From: JBQDBK01 sp052090825
Lineage (GTDB): Bacteria; Bacillota; Clostridia; Tissierellales; Peptoniphilaceae
Assembly: GCA_052090825.1 (NCBI GenBank)
Contig: JBQDBK010000023.1
Location: forward strand, 1 to 14,633
Direction of reading: 5' to 3'
Length of the DNA: 14,633 nucleotides
Below, piece after piece: positions 7,660 to 14,375 of the stretch. The translations under genes and the position numbers were made by a program. The first letter of the stretch is position 1; each line of letters begins with the position of its first letter. The notes below the pieces were generated by a model. It ran no database searches. It was given only the letters and a program-made list of their open reading frames with translations, and was not told the DNA's origin.

Positions 7660-8832
7660 CTAATGAGTATATATATTATAGATACTCATATCACCTAAGT
7701 CAATATTCTTAGTTACATCTGGCATATATTTAATAATATCACTTGCTATCATAGACTCTTGTCCTAAGCTTTTGCTTGCTAAATCTCCACAAAGACCATG
7801 TACATACGCCCCAAGACAAGTTGCTTCAAAAATATTTTTTCCTCGTCCTAATAAGGAAGCTATTATACCACTTAGTACATCTCCACTGCCAGCAGTTGCC
7901 ATCCCAGGATTTCCGCTATTATTTATATAAAATTTATCCCCATATGTAACTATAGTTTTATTTCCTTTCAAAAGTAAAACTACCTTATATTTTTTCGAAA
8001 ATTCCTTGCTTATCTTTTTAGAATTCTTTTTTATATCTTCAATATTTAAACCAGTGAGTCTACTAAATTCCATCAAATGAGGAGTAAGCACTGTGGTAAA
8101 GGGCTTTCTTCTCTTCAACAAATCTTTATTTTCAGATAAAATATTAAGCCCATCTGCATCTATTATAACATTTTTTTCAAGATTTAATATTTCTTCAAGT
8201 AACTTTTTACTTTCTCTACTCTTTCCTATACCCATTCCAAGAGCAATGCTATCAAGTCCATTAAGTAATTTTAAATCTAAGCCTACATTAGATTTCACAA
8301 TAACTTCTGTATGTTTTATAGACATAATATCAAAAATATTTTCTGGTACATAATTATATACTAAACCACTTCCCATCCTAAGCGCTGCTAGGGAGGATAG
8401 GTAAGCTGATCCTGTCATACCTCTGGATCCAGCAAAAATTCCCACCTTTCCATAATCTCCCTTATGACTATCCGCTTTTCTTCTATTAAAAGCATTATCA
8501 TCTCTCTTATTTAGAATAGATACACAAATAGCAAATCCACCATCATGAGATATTGACAGTTTATAATTTTTATTAAAAAGTTTACCATAAGGAGATCCAT
8601 TTTTATAATATATTTTTATATCCTTAAAAGAAATTTTGCCTATTCCTGTTTCATTAGCTTTTGCAATGGCTTCTTTTGCAGTGTACATACCTGCTATAGT
8701 TTCACTTTTAAAAGCTTTTCTTTCTAGGTATTTAATTTCATCCTTATTAAATACCTTATTTAAAAATCTATCTCCATATTTTTTATATAATTTTCCTATT
8801 CTCTCTATTTCTGCAATATCAATACCTATCAT
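7660..8832 (-). CDS. Fused holo-[acyl-carrier-protein] synthase and ADP-dependent NAD(P)HX dehydratase
   Basis: One 390-residue frame joins two enzymes. Residues 1-110 are AcpS, which moves 4'-phosphopantetheine from CoA to acyl carrier protein: 'GIDIAEIERI' with metal ligand Asp5, 'YTAKEAIAKA' with Glu54, and 'LSISHDGGFA' (92-101). Residues 120-390 are the NnrD/YjeF C-terminal kinase-like domain, which dehydrates damaged NAD(P)H hydrate: 'SHKGDYGKVGIFAGS' (122-136), 'IDADGLN' (224-230), 'LTPHLMEF' (249-256) and 'GMATAGSGDVLSG' (310-322) with catalytic Asp318. The linker is short, with no sign of a frameshift. The epimerase domain usually fused to NnrD is absent. The start is ATG 8832, with AGAGGT eight bases upstream; ATG 8850 lacks that site. 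It overlaps lafB by 14 bases. Established family knowledge gives the functions; the reason for fusion is unknown. Confidence 0.92.
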   Translation of the reverse strand: MIGIDIAEIERIGKLYKKYGDRFLNKVFNKDEIKYLERKAFKSETIAGMYTAKEAIAKANETGIGKISFKDIKIYYKNGSPYGKLFNKNYKLSISHDGGFAICVSILNKRDDNAFNRRKADSHKGDYGKVGIFAGSRGMTGSAYLSSLAALRMGSGLVYNYVPENIFDIMSIKHTEVIVKSNVGLDLKLLNGLDSIALGMGIGKSRESKKLLEEILNLEKNVIIDADGLNILSENKDLLKRRKPFTTVLTPHLMEFSRLTGLNIEDIKKNSKKISKEFSKKYKVVLLLKGNKTIVTYGDKFYINNSGNPGMATAGSGDVLSGIIASLLGRGKNIFEATCLGAYVHGLCGDLASKSLGQESMIASDIIKYMPDVTKNIDLGDMSIYNIYTH

Positions 8833-9826
8833 TTTTGTATACCTCTTCATATAAGTATTTTAATCTATTCCCAACCTCTTCAATAGATTTTGTTTTTATA
8901 AATTTATAGGCTTCTTCTGTTAAATCATCTAATTTTCCTTCTAGAATGGACTTTATTTTTTCTTCAAATTCATCTAAGTTTGAACTCTTATATATGTTAA
9001 TTCCATCTATAAAATTTTTTTCATAAATTTCAATATCTCTTATAAGAGTTTGCGCCTTTGTTGCTATTGCTTCAAGAAGAACTATTCCTTCTGTTTCTTC
9101 ATATGTAGGGAAAAAATATAAATCACACGCTGAATATACCATTCTAAGTTCACTACTTGATACATAACCTGGAAAATGTAAATTATCTAAATTCGTTGTA
9201 ACGGCATCTCTTATTTCCTTAGATAATAGGTTTAAGTCTGTATGTCCAAACCAATAAAACTCATATTCTGGCAATCTTTTTGCCAATTCAACAAAGTCTA
9301 AAATACCCTTTCTTTTAATATAAAGACCTACTGAAACAATAACTTTTTTCCCTTGACCTCCATATTTTCTTTCAAAGGATTCTCTATCTCCTTCTTCTTT
9401 TTTCCAAAAATCTAAGTCTATCCCATTAGACACAACTTCCACTCTTCTATCTATTCCATAAGATTTTAAAATTTTTTTAGAATATTCTGTTGGAGTCAAT
9501 ATTAAATTAGAAGTTTTATAGCATTTTTTTATCCAATACTTAAACAAAAAAGAAAGCTGATTTGAGAATAAAAAAGAATTTCTAAAGTCTTCCTTGGTAG
9601 AATGAGCATGATAAATAACTTTTTTATTATTTCTTAAGGCTTTTTTAGCAAATAAATAAGATGAAGGAAAAACTGTATTTATATGGACTATATCATAATT
9701 ATCTTTACTATCTATCGTGAAATTCACACCACTTTTTTTAAGAGCCTGTATTTGATGATCTATAGCAACACCCACTCCAGACTCAGATACTTTTTTTTCA
9801 TCATCATAATATATTAATACTTTCAT
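8819..9826 (-). CDS. lafB: GT4 glycolipid glycosyltransferase, LafB-like (second sugar on glucosyl-diacylglycerol)
   Basis: 335 residues of GT-B fold. The N-terminus 'MKVLIYYDDEKKVSESGVGV', 'YDIVHINTVFPSSY' and especially 'HAHSTKEDFRNSF' (73-85) recall the LafB/CpoA enzymes of Listeria and streptococci, which add the second hexose to monoglucosyl-diacylglycerol at the inner membrane face. The GT4 donor-binding motif is present as Glu244-x7-Glu252 in 'EETEGIVLLEA', and 'VSNGIDLDFW' (132-141) is typical of the family. ATG at 9826 has AGGTGA five bases upstream. It heads the operon lafB, acpS-nnrD, mazF. The matching first-step enzyme is encoded at 12012-13253, so the pair probably makes the diglycosyl lipid that anchors or substitutes for lipoteichoic acid. 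Galactose versus glucose as the added sugar cannot be decided from sequence. Confidence 0.8.
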   Translation of the reverse strand: MKVLIYYDDEKKVSESGVGVAIDHQIQALKKSGVNFTIDSKDNYDIVHINTVFPSSYLFAKKALRNNKKVIYHAHSTKEDFRNSFLFSNQLSFLFKYWIKKCYKTSNLILTPTEYSKKILKSYGIDRRVEVVSNGIDLDFWKKEEGDRESFERKYGGQGKKVIVSVGLYIKRKGILDFVELAKRLPEYEFYWFGHTDLNLLSKEIRDAVTTNLDNLHFPGYVSSSELRMVYSACDLYFFPTYEETEGIVLLEAIATKAQTLIRDIEIYEKNFIDGINIYKSSNLDEFEEKIKSILEGKLDDLTEEAYKFIKTKSIEEVGNRLKYLYEEVYKNDRY

Positions 9827-9843
9827 CTTATCACCTGCTTTAT

Positions 9844-9849
9844 ATTATA
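9844..9849 (-). promoter_or_regulatory. Candidate -10 element of the lafB operon
   Basis: Minus-strand TATAAT (9849 to 9844) is a consensus -10 just upstream of lafB. No good -35 is seen at 16-18 bases, and a start about seven bases downstream would leave a leader of only about ten bases beginning at the ribosome-binding site. Confidence 0.35.
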
Positions 9850-9916
9850 ATCTATAATTGTAAAAAATATATGAAATAAAACATAATTTTATATAAATAA
9901 ATTTTATTTTTAAAAT

Positions 9917-9945
9917 TTGACAATTTAATAAAATTATTATAAACT
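9917..9945 (+). promoter_or_regulatory. Promoter of the tyrS T-box transcript
   Basis: A perfect -35 TTGACA (9917-9922) is followed by two overlapping -10 options: TATAAA (9938-9943, 15-base spacer) or TAAACT (9940-9945, 17-base spacer). Either puts the start near 9950-9953, about ten bases before Stem I of the T-box. This placement leaves no room for additional upstream leader structure. Confidence 0.65.
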
Positions 9946-9961
9946 TAAATTAATTTTATTA

Positions 9962-10115
9962 AAGACTGAGAAAGTATATAGTAAGGTTTAATCCTGAATT
10001 ACAATACTTGAGTCTTAAAGTAACTGTGCTTAAACAGTAAGAGGCTACGGCAAAGAAAGGTGGTACCACGAATGTGTCCTTTCAATGTTAGTAGTTTATT
10101 TTTATTTTAGGAGGA
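9962..10115 (+). ncRNA. Tyrosine T-box leader with very short Stem I, probably translational
   Basis: Stem I is 9962-10016. Its base helix (9962-9966 with 10012-10016) leads into a K-turn (bulge UGA 9967-9969, GA 9970-9971 opposite GA 10010-10011). A second helix follows (9972-9977 with 10004-10009). The specifier loop has AGUA (9980-9983) opposite GAA (9996-9998), and the Tyr codon UAC (10000-10002) precedes a purine. Beyond it only 3 bp (AGG/CCU) and a hexaloop remain. One hairpin (10023-10027 with 10034-10038) precedes the tRNA-end-binding helix: GAAAGG/CCUUUC (10055-10060 with 10078-10083), bulge UGGUACC (10061-10067), ACG/UGU on top. UGGU fits a tRNA-Tyr end ACCA. No terminator is seen before the gene. 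Instead UCCUUU (10077-10082) can pair with GGAGGA (10110-10115), the ribosome-binding site, so uncharged tRNA would free translation. T-box identity is near certain; translational mode is inferred. Confidence 0.92.
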
Positions 10116-10119
10116 TTTT

Positions 10120-11343
10120 ATGAAAGTTTATGATGTTTTAGAAAAACGTGGCTTTATTGATCAAGCTACTTATCCTGAAGAACTTAGAGAGTTACTAAAT
10201 ACTGGCTCAATTCCATTCTATATTGGTTTTGATACTACCGCAGACTCACTAACGCTAGGACACTTTTTACAAATTAGAGTTATGCAACATATGCAAAAAG
10301 CAGGACACAAACCAATCGCCCTTCTAGGCGCAGGTACAACTATGATAGGTGACCCATCAGGTAAAACTGATATGAGAAAAATTTTATCTAAAGAAACAAT
10401 TAACCATAATGTAGAATGCTTCAAAAATCAATTGAGAAAATTTTTGGACTTTTCTGAAGGGAAGGCTATTTTTGTAAATAATGCTGATTGGATTCTAGAT
10501 TTAAATTTCATTGAATTTATGAGAGATATAGGTGTCCACTTTAGTGTAAATAGAATGCTTACCTTTGATTGTTACAAAAACCGTATGGAAAAAGGACTTA
10601 CATTTTTCGAATTTGCATATATGCTTTTACAATCTAATGACTTCCTTGTTCTTTATAAAAAATATGGTTGTAAGCTTCAATTAGGCGGATCTGACCAGTG
10701 GTCAAATATGCTTGGAGGCTATGAACTTGTTAGAAAAATTGAGCAAGATAAAGTTTATTCTATGACATTTAAACTTCTTACAACAGCTTCTGGTATAAAA
10801 ATGGGAAAAACCGAAAAAGGAGCTATATGGTTAGATCCTGAAAAAACTTCACCTTATGAAATGTTCCAATACCTAAGAAATGTTGATGATAGAGATGTTA
10901 TTAAATTTATGAAGCTTTTGACAATGATGCCTATGGAAGAAATTTCTGAATATGAAAAATTTGAAGGCGCTGAACTTAACAAAGCCAAAGAAAAATTAGC
11001 TTTTGAAATTGTTAAAGATATTCACGGGGAAGAAGAAGCAAAAAAATCTTTAGAAGCTGCAAAAGCCTTATTTAGTGGCGGAACTAATATGGAGAATATT
11101 CCTTCAACTGAAATCAACTCTTCAGAATTTGAGGAAGGTAAAAATATAGTTGAGCTTCTTAAAGACTTATCATTAATTAAGTCTAATTCAGAAGGAAGAA
11201 GACTTATTGAACAAAGAGGTATATCTATTGATGATGTAAAAGTTGAAGAGTTTGATAGAATTATAAAACTAGAAGACTTTAAAGATGGAACTATCTTAAT
11301 TAAAAAAGGTAAAAAAGTTTATCACCAAGTAAAATTAGTATAA
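10120..11343 (+). CDS. tyrS: Tyrosyl-tRNA synthetase
   Basis: Class I synthetase charging tRNA-Tyr, 407 residues and full length. The ATP-binding HIGH-type motif is TLGH (45-48) after 'YIGFDTTADS'. Other marks are 'GDPSGKTDMR' (78-86), 'YMLLQSND' (167-174), the tyrosine-pocket stretch 'QLGGSDQW' (187-194), and KMGKT (227-231) as the KMSKS loop. The KMxKx form places it nearer the TyrZ-like subgroup than the KFGKS form. A C-terminal S4 RNA-binding domain covers about 340-405. The ATG at 10120 has AGGAGGA five bases upstream, and that site is the predicted target of T-box control. It is transcribed alone from its own promoter, opposite to its neighbours. Its last codons lie inside one arm of a long palindrome. 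Confidence 0.97.
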   Translation: MKVYDVLEKRGFIDQATYPEELRELLNTGSIPFYIGFDTTADSLTLGHFLQIRVMQHMQKAGHKPIALLGAGTTMIGDPSGKTDMRKILSKETINHNVECFKNQLRKFLDFSEGKAIFVNNADWILDLNFIEFMRDIGVHFSVNRMLTFDCYKNRMEKGLTFFEFAYMLLQSNDFLVLYKKYGCKLQLGGSDQWSNMLGGYELVRKIEQDKVYSMTFKLLTTASGIKMGKTEKGAIWLDPEKTSPYEMFQYLRNVDDRDVIKFMKLLTMMPMEEISEYEKFEGAELNKAKEKLAFEIVKDIHGEEEAKKSLEAAKALFSGGTNMENIPSTEINSSEFEEGKNIVELLKDLSLIKSNSEGRRLIEQRGISIDDVKVEEFDRIIKLEDFKDGTILIKKGKKVYHQVKLV

Positions 11344-11388
11344 AAAAAGATGGGCAATTGCCCATCTTTTTTTATACTAATTTTACTT
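11327..11388. repeat. Perfect 62-bp inverted repeat across the tyrS/stalk-protein junction
   Basis: Every base from 11327 to 11357 is complementary to its mirror from 11388 to 11358: 31-base arms, no spacer, no mismatch. The mirror symmetry breaks at 11326/11389. The outer part of one arm encodes the last codons and stop of tyrS. The outer part of the other holds the stop codon and last Lys codon of the leftward gene. The centre is the GC-containing terminator core. Confidence 0.95.
11342..11373. terminator. Bidirectional intrinsic terminator between convergent genes
   Basis: GATGGGC/GCCCATC flanks the centre and is bordered by seven A on the left (11342-11348) and seven T on the right (11367-11373). 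Transcripts from either side therefore end in a stable hairpin followed by a U-tract. It serves tyrS on the plus strand and the lafA/stalk-protein pair on the minus strand. Confidence 0.92.
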
Positions 11389-12015
11389 CCCCGGAGACAT
11401 AACTATATCTTCAGGAGACTTATCCTTACCCTCATCATATAAGTCTTTCAAAACTTTTTTTGATTCTTCTACGGTTAAAGAATCTTTATTTTCTTTATTG
11501 TGAGACTTTTCTTTTTCTAGCTTTTCTATATATACAGAATCAGATTTCCATTCCACTTTATTTCCTAAGGCTTCTGATAAAAATCTAACTGGAACATATG
11601 ACCTACCATCATAAATTAAAGCAGCTTGATCTAAAAGCACAGGCTTTATTTCAGTATTACTCATTATATAAGCAGTGCTCTCCTTGTTTAACATTTTTAT
11701 CATTATTCCATCTTTACCTATTAAAAACCCACTATTTTGTCCTTTATCCTCCGGAACAAAATTTATATTTGAACCAAGTTGCTCAGCTATATATCTAACT
11801 GGAACCATTACCCTATTAGTTTCCTTATCTAAGTAAGCAGCCCCCATATCCTGTGGTATAGTCTGTAAATTATTGTCTATATATACATTTATCTTATTAT
11901 CTGATGCAGTCTCTGGTAACTTCCCAGCGGCATAAATAACAGATGGTAGTAATACCAAACCTATCATGGCCAGAGCTACATTTCTTTTTAAATTGACTTT
12001 TTTTATCAAATTCAT
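11383..12015 (-). CDS. Secreted protein with two copper-amine-oxidase-N-like (stalk) repeats
   Basis: 210 residues. The N-terminus has a basic start, a hydrophobic core (about 12-28) and 'VIYAAG', a good signal-peptide cleavage pattern. The mature part carries two copies of the stalk motif, 'VMVPVRYIAEQLG' and 'SYVPVRFLSEALG', typical of the so-called copper amine oxidase N-terminal-like domain that clostridia use in exported proteins. There is no catalytic domain and no copper-site evidence, so the family name should not be read as function. The tail (about 165-210) is highly charged and probably flexible. The ATG at 12015 overlaps the lafA stop as ATGA, and its ribosome-binding site AGGAGG is formed by two Arg codons at the end of lafA, implying translational coupling. 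The role may lie in envelope binding. The end lies in the palindrome. Confidence 0.82.
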   Translation of the reverse strand: MNLIKKVNLKRNVALAMIGLVLLPSVIYAAGKLPETASDNKINVYIDNNLQTIPQDMGAAYLDKETNRVMVPVRYIAEQLGSNINFVPEDKGQNSGFLIGKDGIMIKMLNKESTAYIMSNTEIKPVLLDQAALIYDGRSYVPVRFLSEALGNKVEWKSDSVYIEKLEKEKSHNKENKDSLTVEESKKVLKDLYDEGKDKSPEDIVMSPGK

Positions 12016-13253
12016 TTATATTTCCTCCTAAGTTTTTCAATATCTATTTCATTATATTTTTTAGCTAAACTTTTTAGTTTATATAACTGCCTTTTTGGCA
12101 TAGGTATATATTTATATTCTTTTATTGCCCTAATATATAAATTATACACTGAGCTAGCAAAAAACTCTTTAGAATATTTCACTGAAGTTTTTAAAGCATT
12201 TTTAGATAGTATATTTATTTTATCTTTATTATCCAATAAATCGGAAGTGATATCAACAAAGTTTCTTGAAGATTTTATAAAATAACCATTATAACCTTCC
12301 TTTAACATACCTTCTAAACAATCATCATACTTACATAATAAGGGAAGTCCATTTGCCATAGCTTCAATAAAGGTTAAGCCTTGAGTCTCACTTTGAGAAG
12401 CACAAATAAATAAATCTGCAAACTTATAATACTTATAGACTTCTTTAGGATCTACCATACCTACAAAATAAACTTTTTTGAAATTATAGAACTTTGCCTT
12501 CAGTTCCTCTAAATAAGGACCTCCTCCAACTATAACAAAGCTTATATCGTCTCTTAACTTATTAAGGGCAATAAAGTTGTCGAATAATTCATCTAAGTTT
12601 TTTTCCTCAGCTATTCTTCCAAGATTTAATAAAATTTTATCATCTTTATTTATAGCTAAGTCATTTCTTAAACTCATCTTTTCTTTATAGTCCATATCTA
12701 CATCATATTGGCTAATATCTATTCCCGTAGGTATAACCACTATGGAGTTCTTAACACCATAAGATTCTAAACTTCTTTTAACCTTTTTTGTAGGAGCTAT
12801 TATATAATCACAAGACTTTAAAAGTCTCTTCATTGTATTACCAACTAATAACTTACCTGCATTTTTATGTCTTGATATATATCTTACATAGTACTCATAC
12901 ATAGTATGATAGGTGTGAACTATAGGACAATGAACTTTCGAAGCTATTATCTTAGCAAAAATAAGAGTGGAAAATTCACATTGAGTATGTATAATGTCAG
13001 GTTTCCAAGCTATCAAACTTGCTAAAGATTTATCTCTTAGAGCTAACGAAGCTCTAACATCAGGATATATTTTTACAGGAAAAGACTTAATATAATATAC
13101 ATCCCCAGCAACATAGCTATATGAACTTTTAGATAAAGTCAATATTCTAACATCTACTCCCATAGACTTTAGTTCATCATATAAATTTAATACAGATGTG
13201 ACTACACCATTAATTTGTGGTTTGTATAAATCTGTTGTTATTAGAACTTTCAT
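12012..13253 (-). CDS. lafA: 1,2-diacylglycerol 3-glucosyltransferase, LafA-like
   Basis: 413 residues, GT-B fold, GT4 family. 'TTDLYKPQINGVVTSV' (6-21), 'PDIIHTQCEFSTL' (85-97), 'VHTYHTMYEYYVRYI' (112-126) and 'IPTGIDISQY' (174-183) match the monoglucosyl-diacylglycerol synthase group, which moves glucose from UDP-glucose to diacylglycerol at the membrane. The donor-binding Glu289-x7-Glu297 is present in 'SETQGLTFIEAMA', and 'LGRIAEEKN' (211-219) is typical of the fold. The ATG at 13253 is chosen because GGAGG lies five bases upstream; the earlier ATG at 13265 overlaps that site. It is followed by a translationally coupled exported protein. No strong promoter was found in the 139 bases upstream; a TATTAT at 13275-13270 is a weak candidate. 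Function is from family resemblance, and a related glucosyltransferase cannot be excluded. Confidence 0.85.
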   Translation of the reverse strand: MKVLITTDLYKPQINGVVTSVLNLYDELKSMGVDVRILTLSKSSYSYVAGDVYYIKSFPVKIYPDVRASLALRDKSLASLIAWKPDIIHTQCEFSTLIFAKIIASKVHCPIVHTYHTMYEYYVRYISRHKNAGKLLVGNTMKRLLKSCDYIIAPTKKVKRSLESYGVKNSIVVIPTGIDISQYDVDMDYKEKMSLRNDLAINKDDKILLNLGRIAEEKNLDELFDNFIALNKLRDDISFVIVGGGPYLEELKAKFYNFKKVYFVGMVDPKEVYKYYKFADLFICASQSETQGLTFIEAMANGLPLLCKYDDCLEGMLKEGYNGYFIKSSRNFVDITSDLLDNKDKINILSKNALKTSVKYSKEFFASSVYNLYIRAIKEYKYIPMPKRQLYKLKSLAKKYNEIDIEKLRRKYK

Positions 13254-13366
13254 AAATACCTCCATATATATAATATCAAAAATACCTTCTAAGTAAATGA
13301 TTAAAATTCTAAATAATTTCTAAGAATATATTTAAATTAAATTATATTTTTAAATATCTTTATTTT

Positions 13367-13375
13367 TGTTATAAT
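13367..13375 (+). promoter_or_regulatory. Extended -10 promoter of the thioredoxin-fold lipoprotein
   Basis: TGTTATAAT (13367-13375) is a consensus extended -10 (TG-n-TATAAT), which can work without a good -35; none is seen at the usual distance. The start would fall near 13382, at the edge of the ribosome-binding site AAAGGAGG (13381-13388), giving a leader of about eleven bases. Confidence 0.55.
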
Positions 13376-13392
13376 TAGCTAAAGGAGGATAT

Positions 13393-13986
13393 ATGAAAAA
13401 AATAATATTAATTTTTACTTTATTACTAATCTTAGTTGGCTGTGAACAAGCAAACACCAATAATATGAATTTAAACGAGAATAAAACTCTAGACTCTGAA
13501 ACAATTTATAGTGAGTCAAAATTACCTTTTAAAGAATTTGATTTTGTATCAGAAGACCTTGAAGGTAATGAAATAATTTCTAAAGATATCTACAAAAATT
13601 CAAAACTTACCCTTGTTAACTTATGGGCTGTAACTTGTCCCCCTTGCCTTGCAGAAATGCCAGAACTAGAAAATATTTCCAATTTATATGAAAAAAAAGA
13701 CTTGCAAGTTATTGGCATAATTGGAGATGTAGCAAACTTTAAAGATGAACAATCTAAAGAAGCTATAAAAAATGCAAAAGCTATAATTTCTGAAACAGGA
13801 GTAAATTATTTAAATATTTTAAACAACGAAGACTTGTATGATAATTATTTTAAAAATATAGTAGGAACACCAACAAGCTTTTTTGTAGATAGAGAGGGTA
13901 AACTGCTAGGCCCTACTTTAGTTGGAGCAAAAGAAGAAGAAGAATTTAAAAGTACAATAGATTCTCTTTTAGAAAAAATTCAATAA
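13393..13986 (+). CDS. TlpA/ResA-like thioredoxin-fold lipoprotein
   Basis: 197 residues. A lipoprotein signal, hydrophobic residues 4-15 and lipobox LVGC with Cys17, places it on the outer face of the membrane. A low-complexity linker (18-45) precedes a redoxin domain (about 46-195). It carries the redox pair Cys82-Pro-Pro-Cys85 in 'WAVTCPPCLAEMPEL' and a cis-proline at 160 in 'VGTPTSFFVD'. The usual Trp directly before the first Cys is Thr here, which may shift redox potential. Such proteins reduce or exchange disulfides in exported proteins. No CcdA-type membrane partner is encoded nearby, so its electron source is unknown. ATG at 13393 has AAAGGAGG four bases upstream. It is a single-gene unit divergent from lafA. 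Confidence 0.88.
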   Translation: MKKIILIFTLLLILVGCEQANTNNMNLNENKTLDSETIYSESKLPFKEFDFVSEDLEGNEIISKDIYKNSKLTLVNLWAVTCPPCLAEMPELENISNLYEKKDLQVIGIIGDVANFKDEQSKEAIKNAKAIISETGVNYLNILNNEDLYDNYFKNIVGTPTSFFVDREGKLLGPTLVGAKEEEEFKSTIDSLLEKIQ

Positions 13987-14020
13987 TTAAACTGGTTTAT
14001 TGCCAGTTTAATTATTTTTT
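13982..14020 (+). terminator. Intrinsic terminator of the lipoprotein gene
   Basis: A perfect 14-bp stem (13982-13995 with 14003-14016) closes a 7-base loop and runs into six T (14015-14020). The stem begins inside the last codons, so the stop codon TAA lies within the 5' arm. Confidence 0.88.
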
Positions 14021-14038
14021 ATTATAAAAGTAAACAAG

Positions 14039-14061
14039 AAAAAAAGAGAGCATAGGCTCTC
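14039..14061 (-). terminator. Intrinsic terminator of veg
   Basis: On the minus strand GAGAGC-CTAT-GCTCTC forms a 6-bp stem and 4-base loop (14061 to 14046), followed by seven T (14045 to 14039). It begins six bases past the veg stop, and faces the terminator of the convergent lipoprotein gene. Confidence 0.88.
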
Positions 14062-14067
14062 AATATC

Positions 14068-14334
14068 TTAAGAAATCTTTTTTACATCATTAAACTCAAC
14101 ATCATCATCTAATATTGTTATAGTTACTGTTTTTGTTAAAACGTCAGAATAAGTAAAAGTTGAAGTAGTTAACTGATCTCCATTTTCAACATCTATTGAA
14201 AATATACTTGGATAAACAGATTTTAAAACTCCTCTACTTGTTACAAATTTTTTTCTTCCTTTATTGGCTCTAACAATAACTTTTTTGCCAAGATTTTCCT
14301 CTAATTCGTTTTTTATAAGCATCATTTGATTCAT
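14068..14334 (-). CDS. veg: Veg family protein
   Basis: 88 residues, matching the small Veg family of Firmicutes (about 80-90 residues). The pattern 'LIKNELEENLGKKVIVRANK', 'GRKKFVTSRGVLKSVYPSIF' and 'TFTYSDVLTKTV' is the family core: a basic, beta-rich SH3-like fold. In B. subtilis Veg is abundantly expressed and has been linked to biofilm matrix control and spore outgrowth; the molecular activity is not settled. The ATG at 14334 is chosen because GAGGTG lies six bases upstream; the in-frame TTG at 14358 is upstream of that site. It has its own consensus promoter and terminator, so it is a single-gene unit. Confidence 0.93.
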   Translation of the reverse strand: MNQMMLIKNELEENLGKKVIVRANKGRKKFVTSRGVLKSVYPSIFSIDVENGDQLTTSTFTYSDVLTKTVTITILDDDVEFNDVKKIS

Positions 14335-14375
14335 AGCATTCACCTCTATACTTTCCAAACAGAACTATCTTCTTA

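Noticed and set aside
8093..8353. Open frame on the plus strand inside acpS-nnrD
   Set aside because: It is a mirror of the coding strand, with hydrophobic residues arising from Lys/Glu/Asp codons read backwards, and has no start signals.
8636..8854. Hydrophobic open frame on the plus strand across the AcpS domain
   Set aside because: Its apparent membrane-protein character is what antisense of an AT-rich gene gives; there is no ribosome-binding site.
10084..10108. T-rich stretch after the T-box as the U-tract of a transcription terminator
   Set aside because: No stable hairpin precedes it; the only stem near it is the tRNA-binding helix, whose 3' strand ends at 10083.
10218..10424. Cysteine-rich open frame on the minus strand inside tyrS
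   Set aside because: It is antisense to the conserved catalytic region of tyrS and has no initiation signal.
11598..11798. Open frame on the plus strand inside the stalk-protein gene
   Set aside because: It is antisense to a gene with signal peptide, coupling and family motifs, and has no support of its own.
14335..14358. Upstream TTG start for veg adding eight residues
   Set aside because: GAGGTG lies within the extension and points to the ATG at 14334, which also gives the family-typical length.
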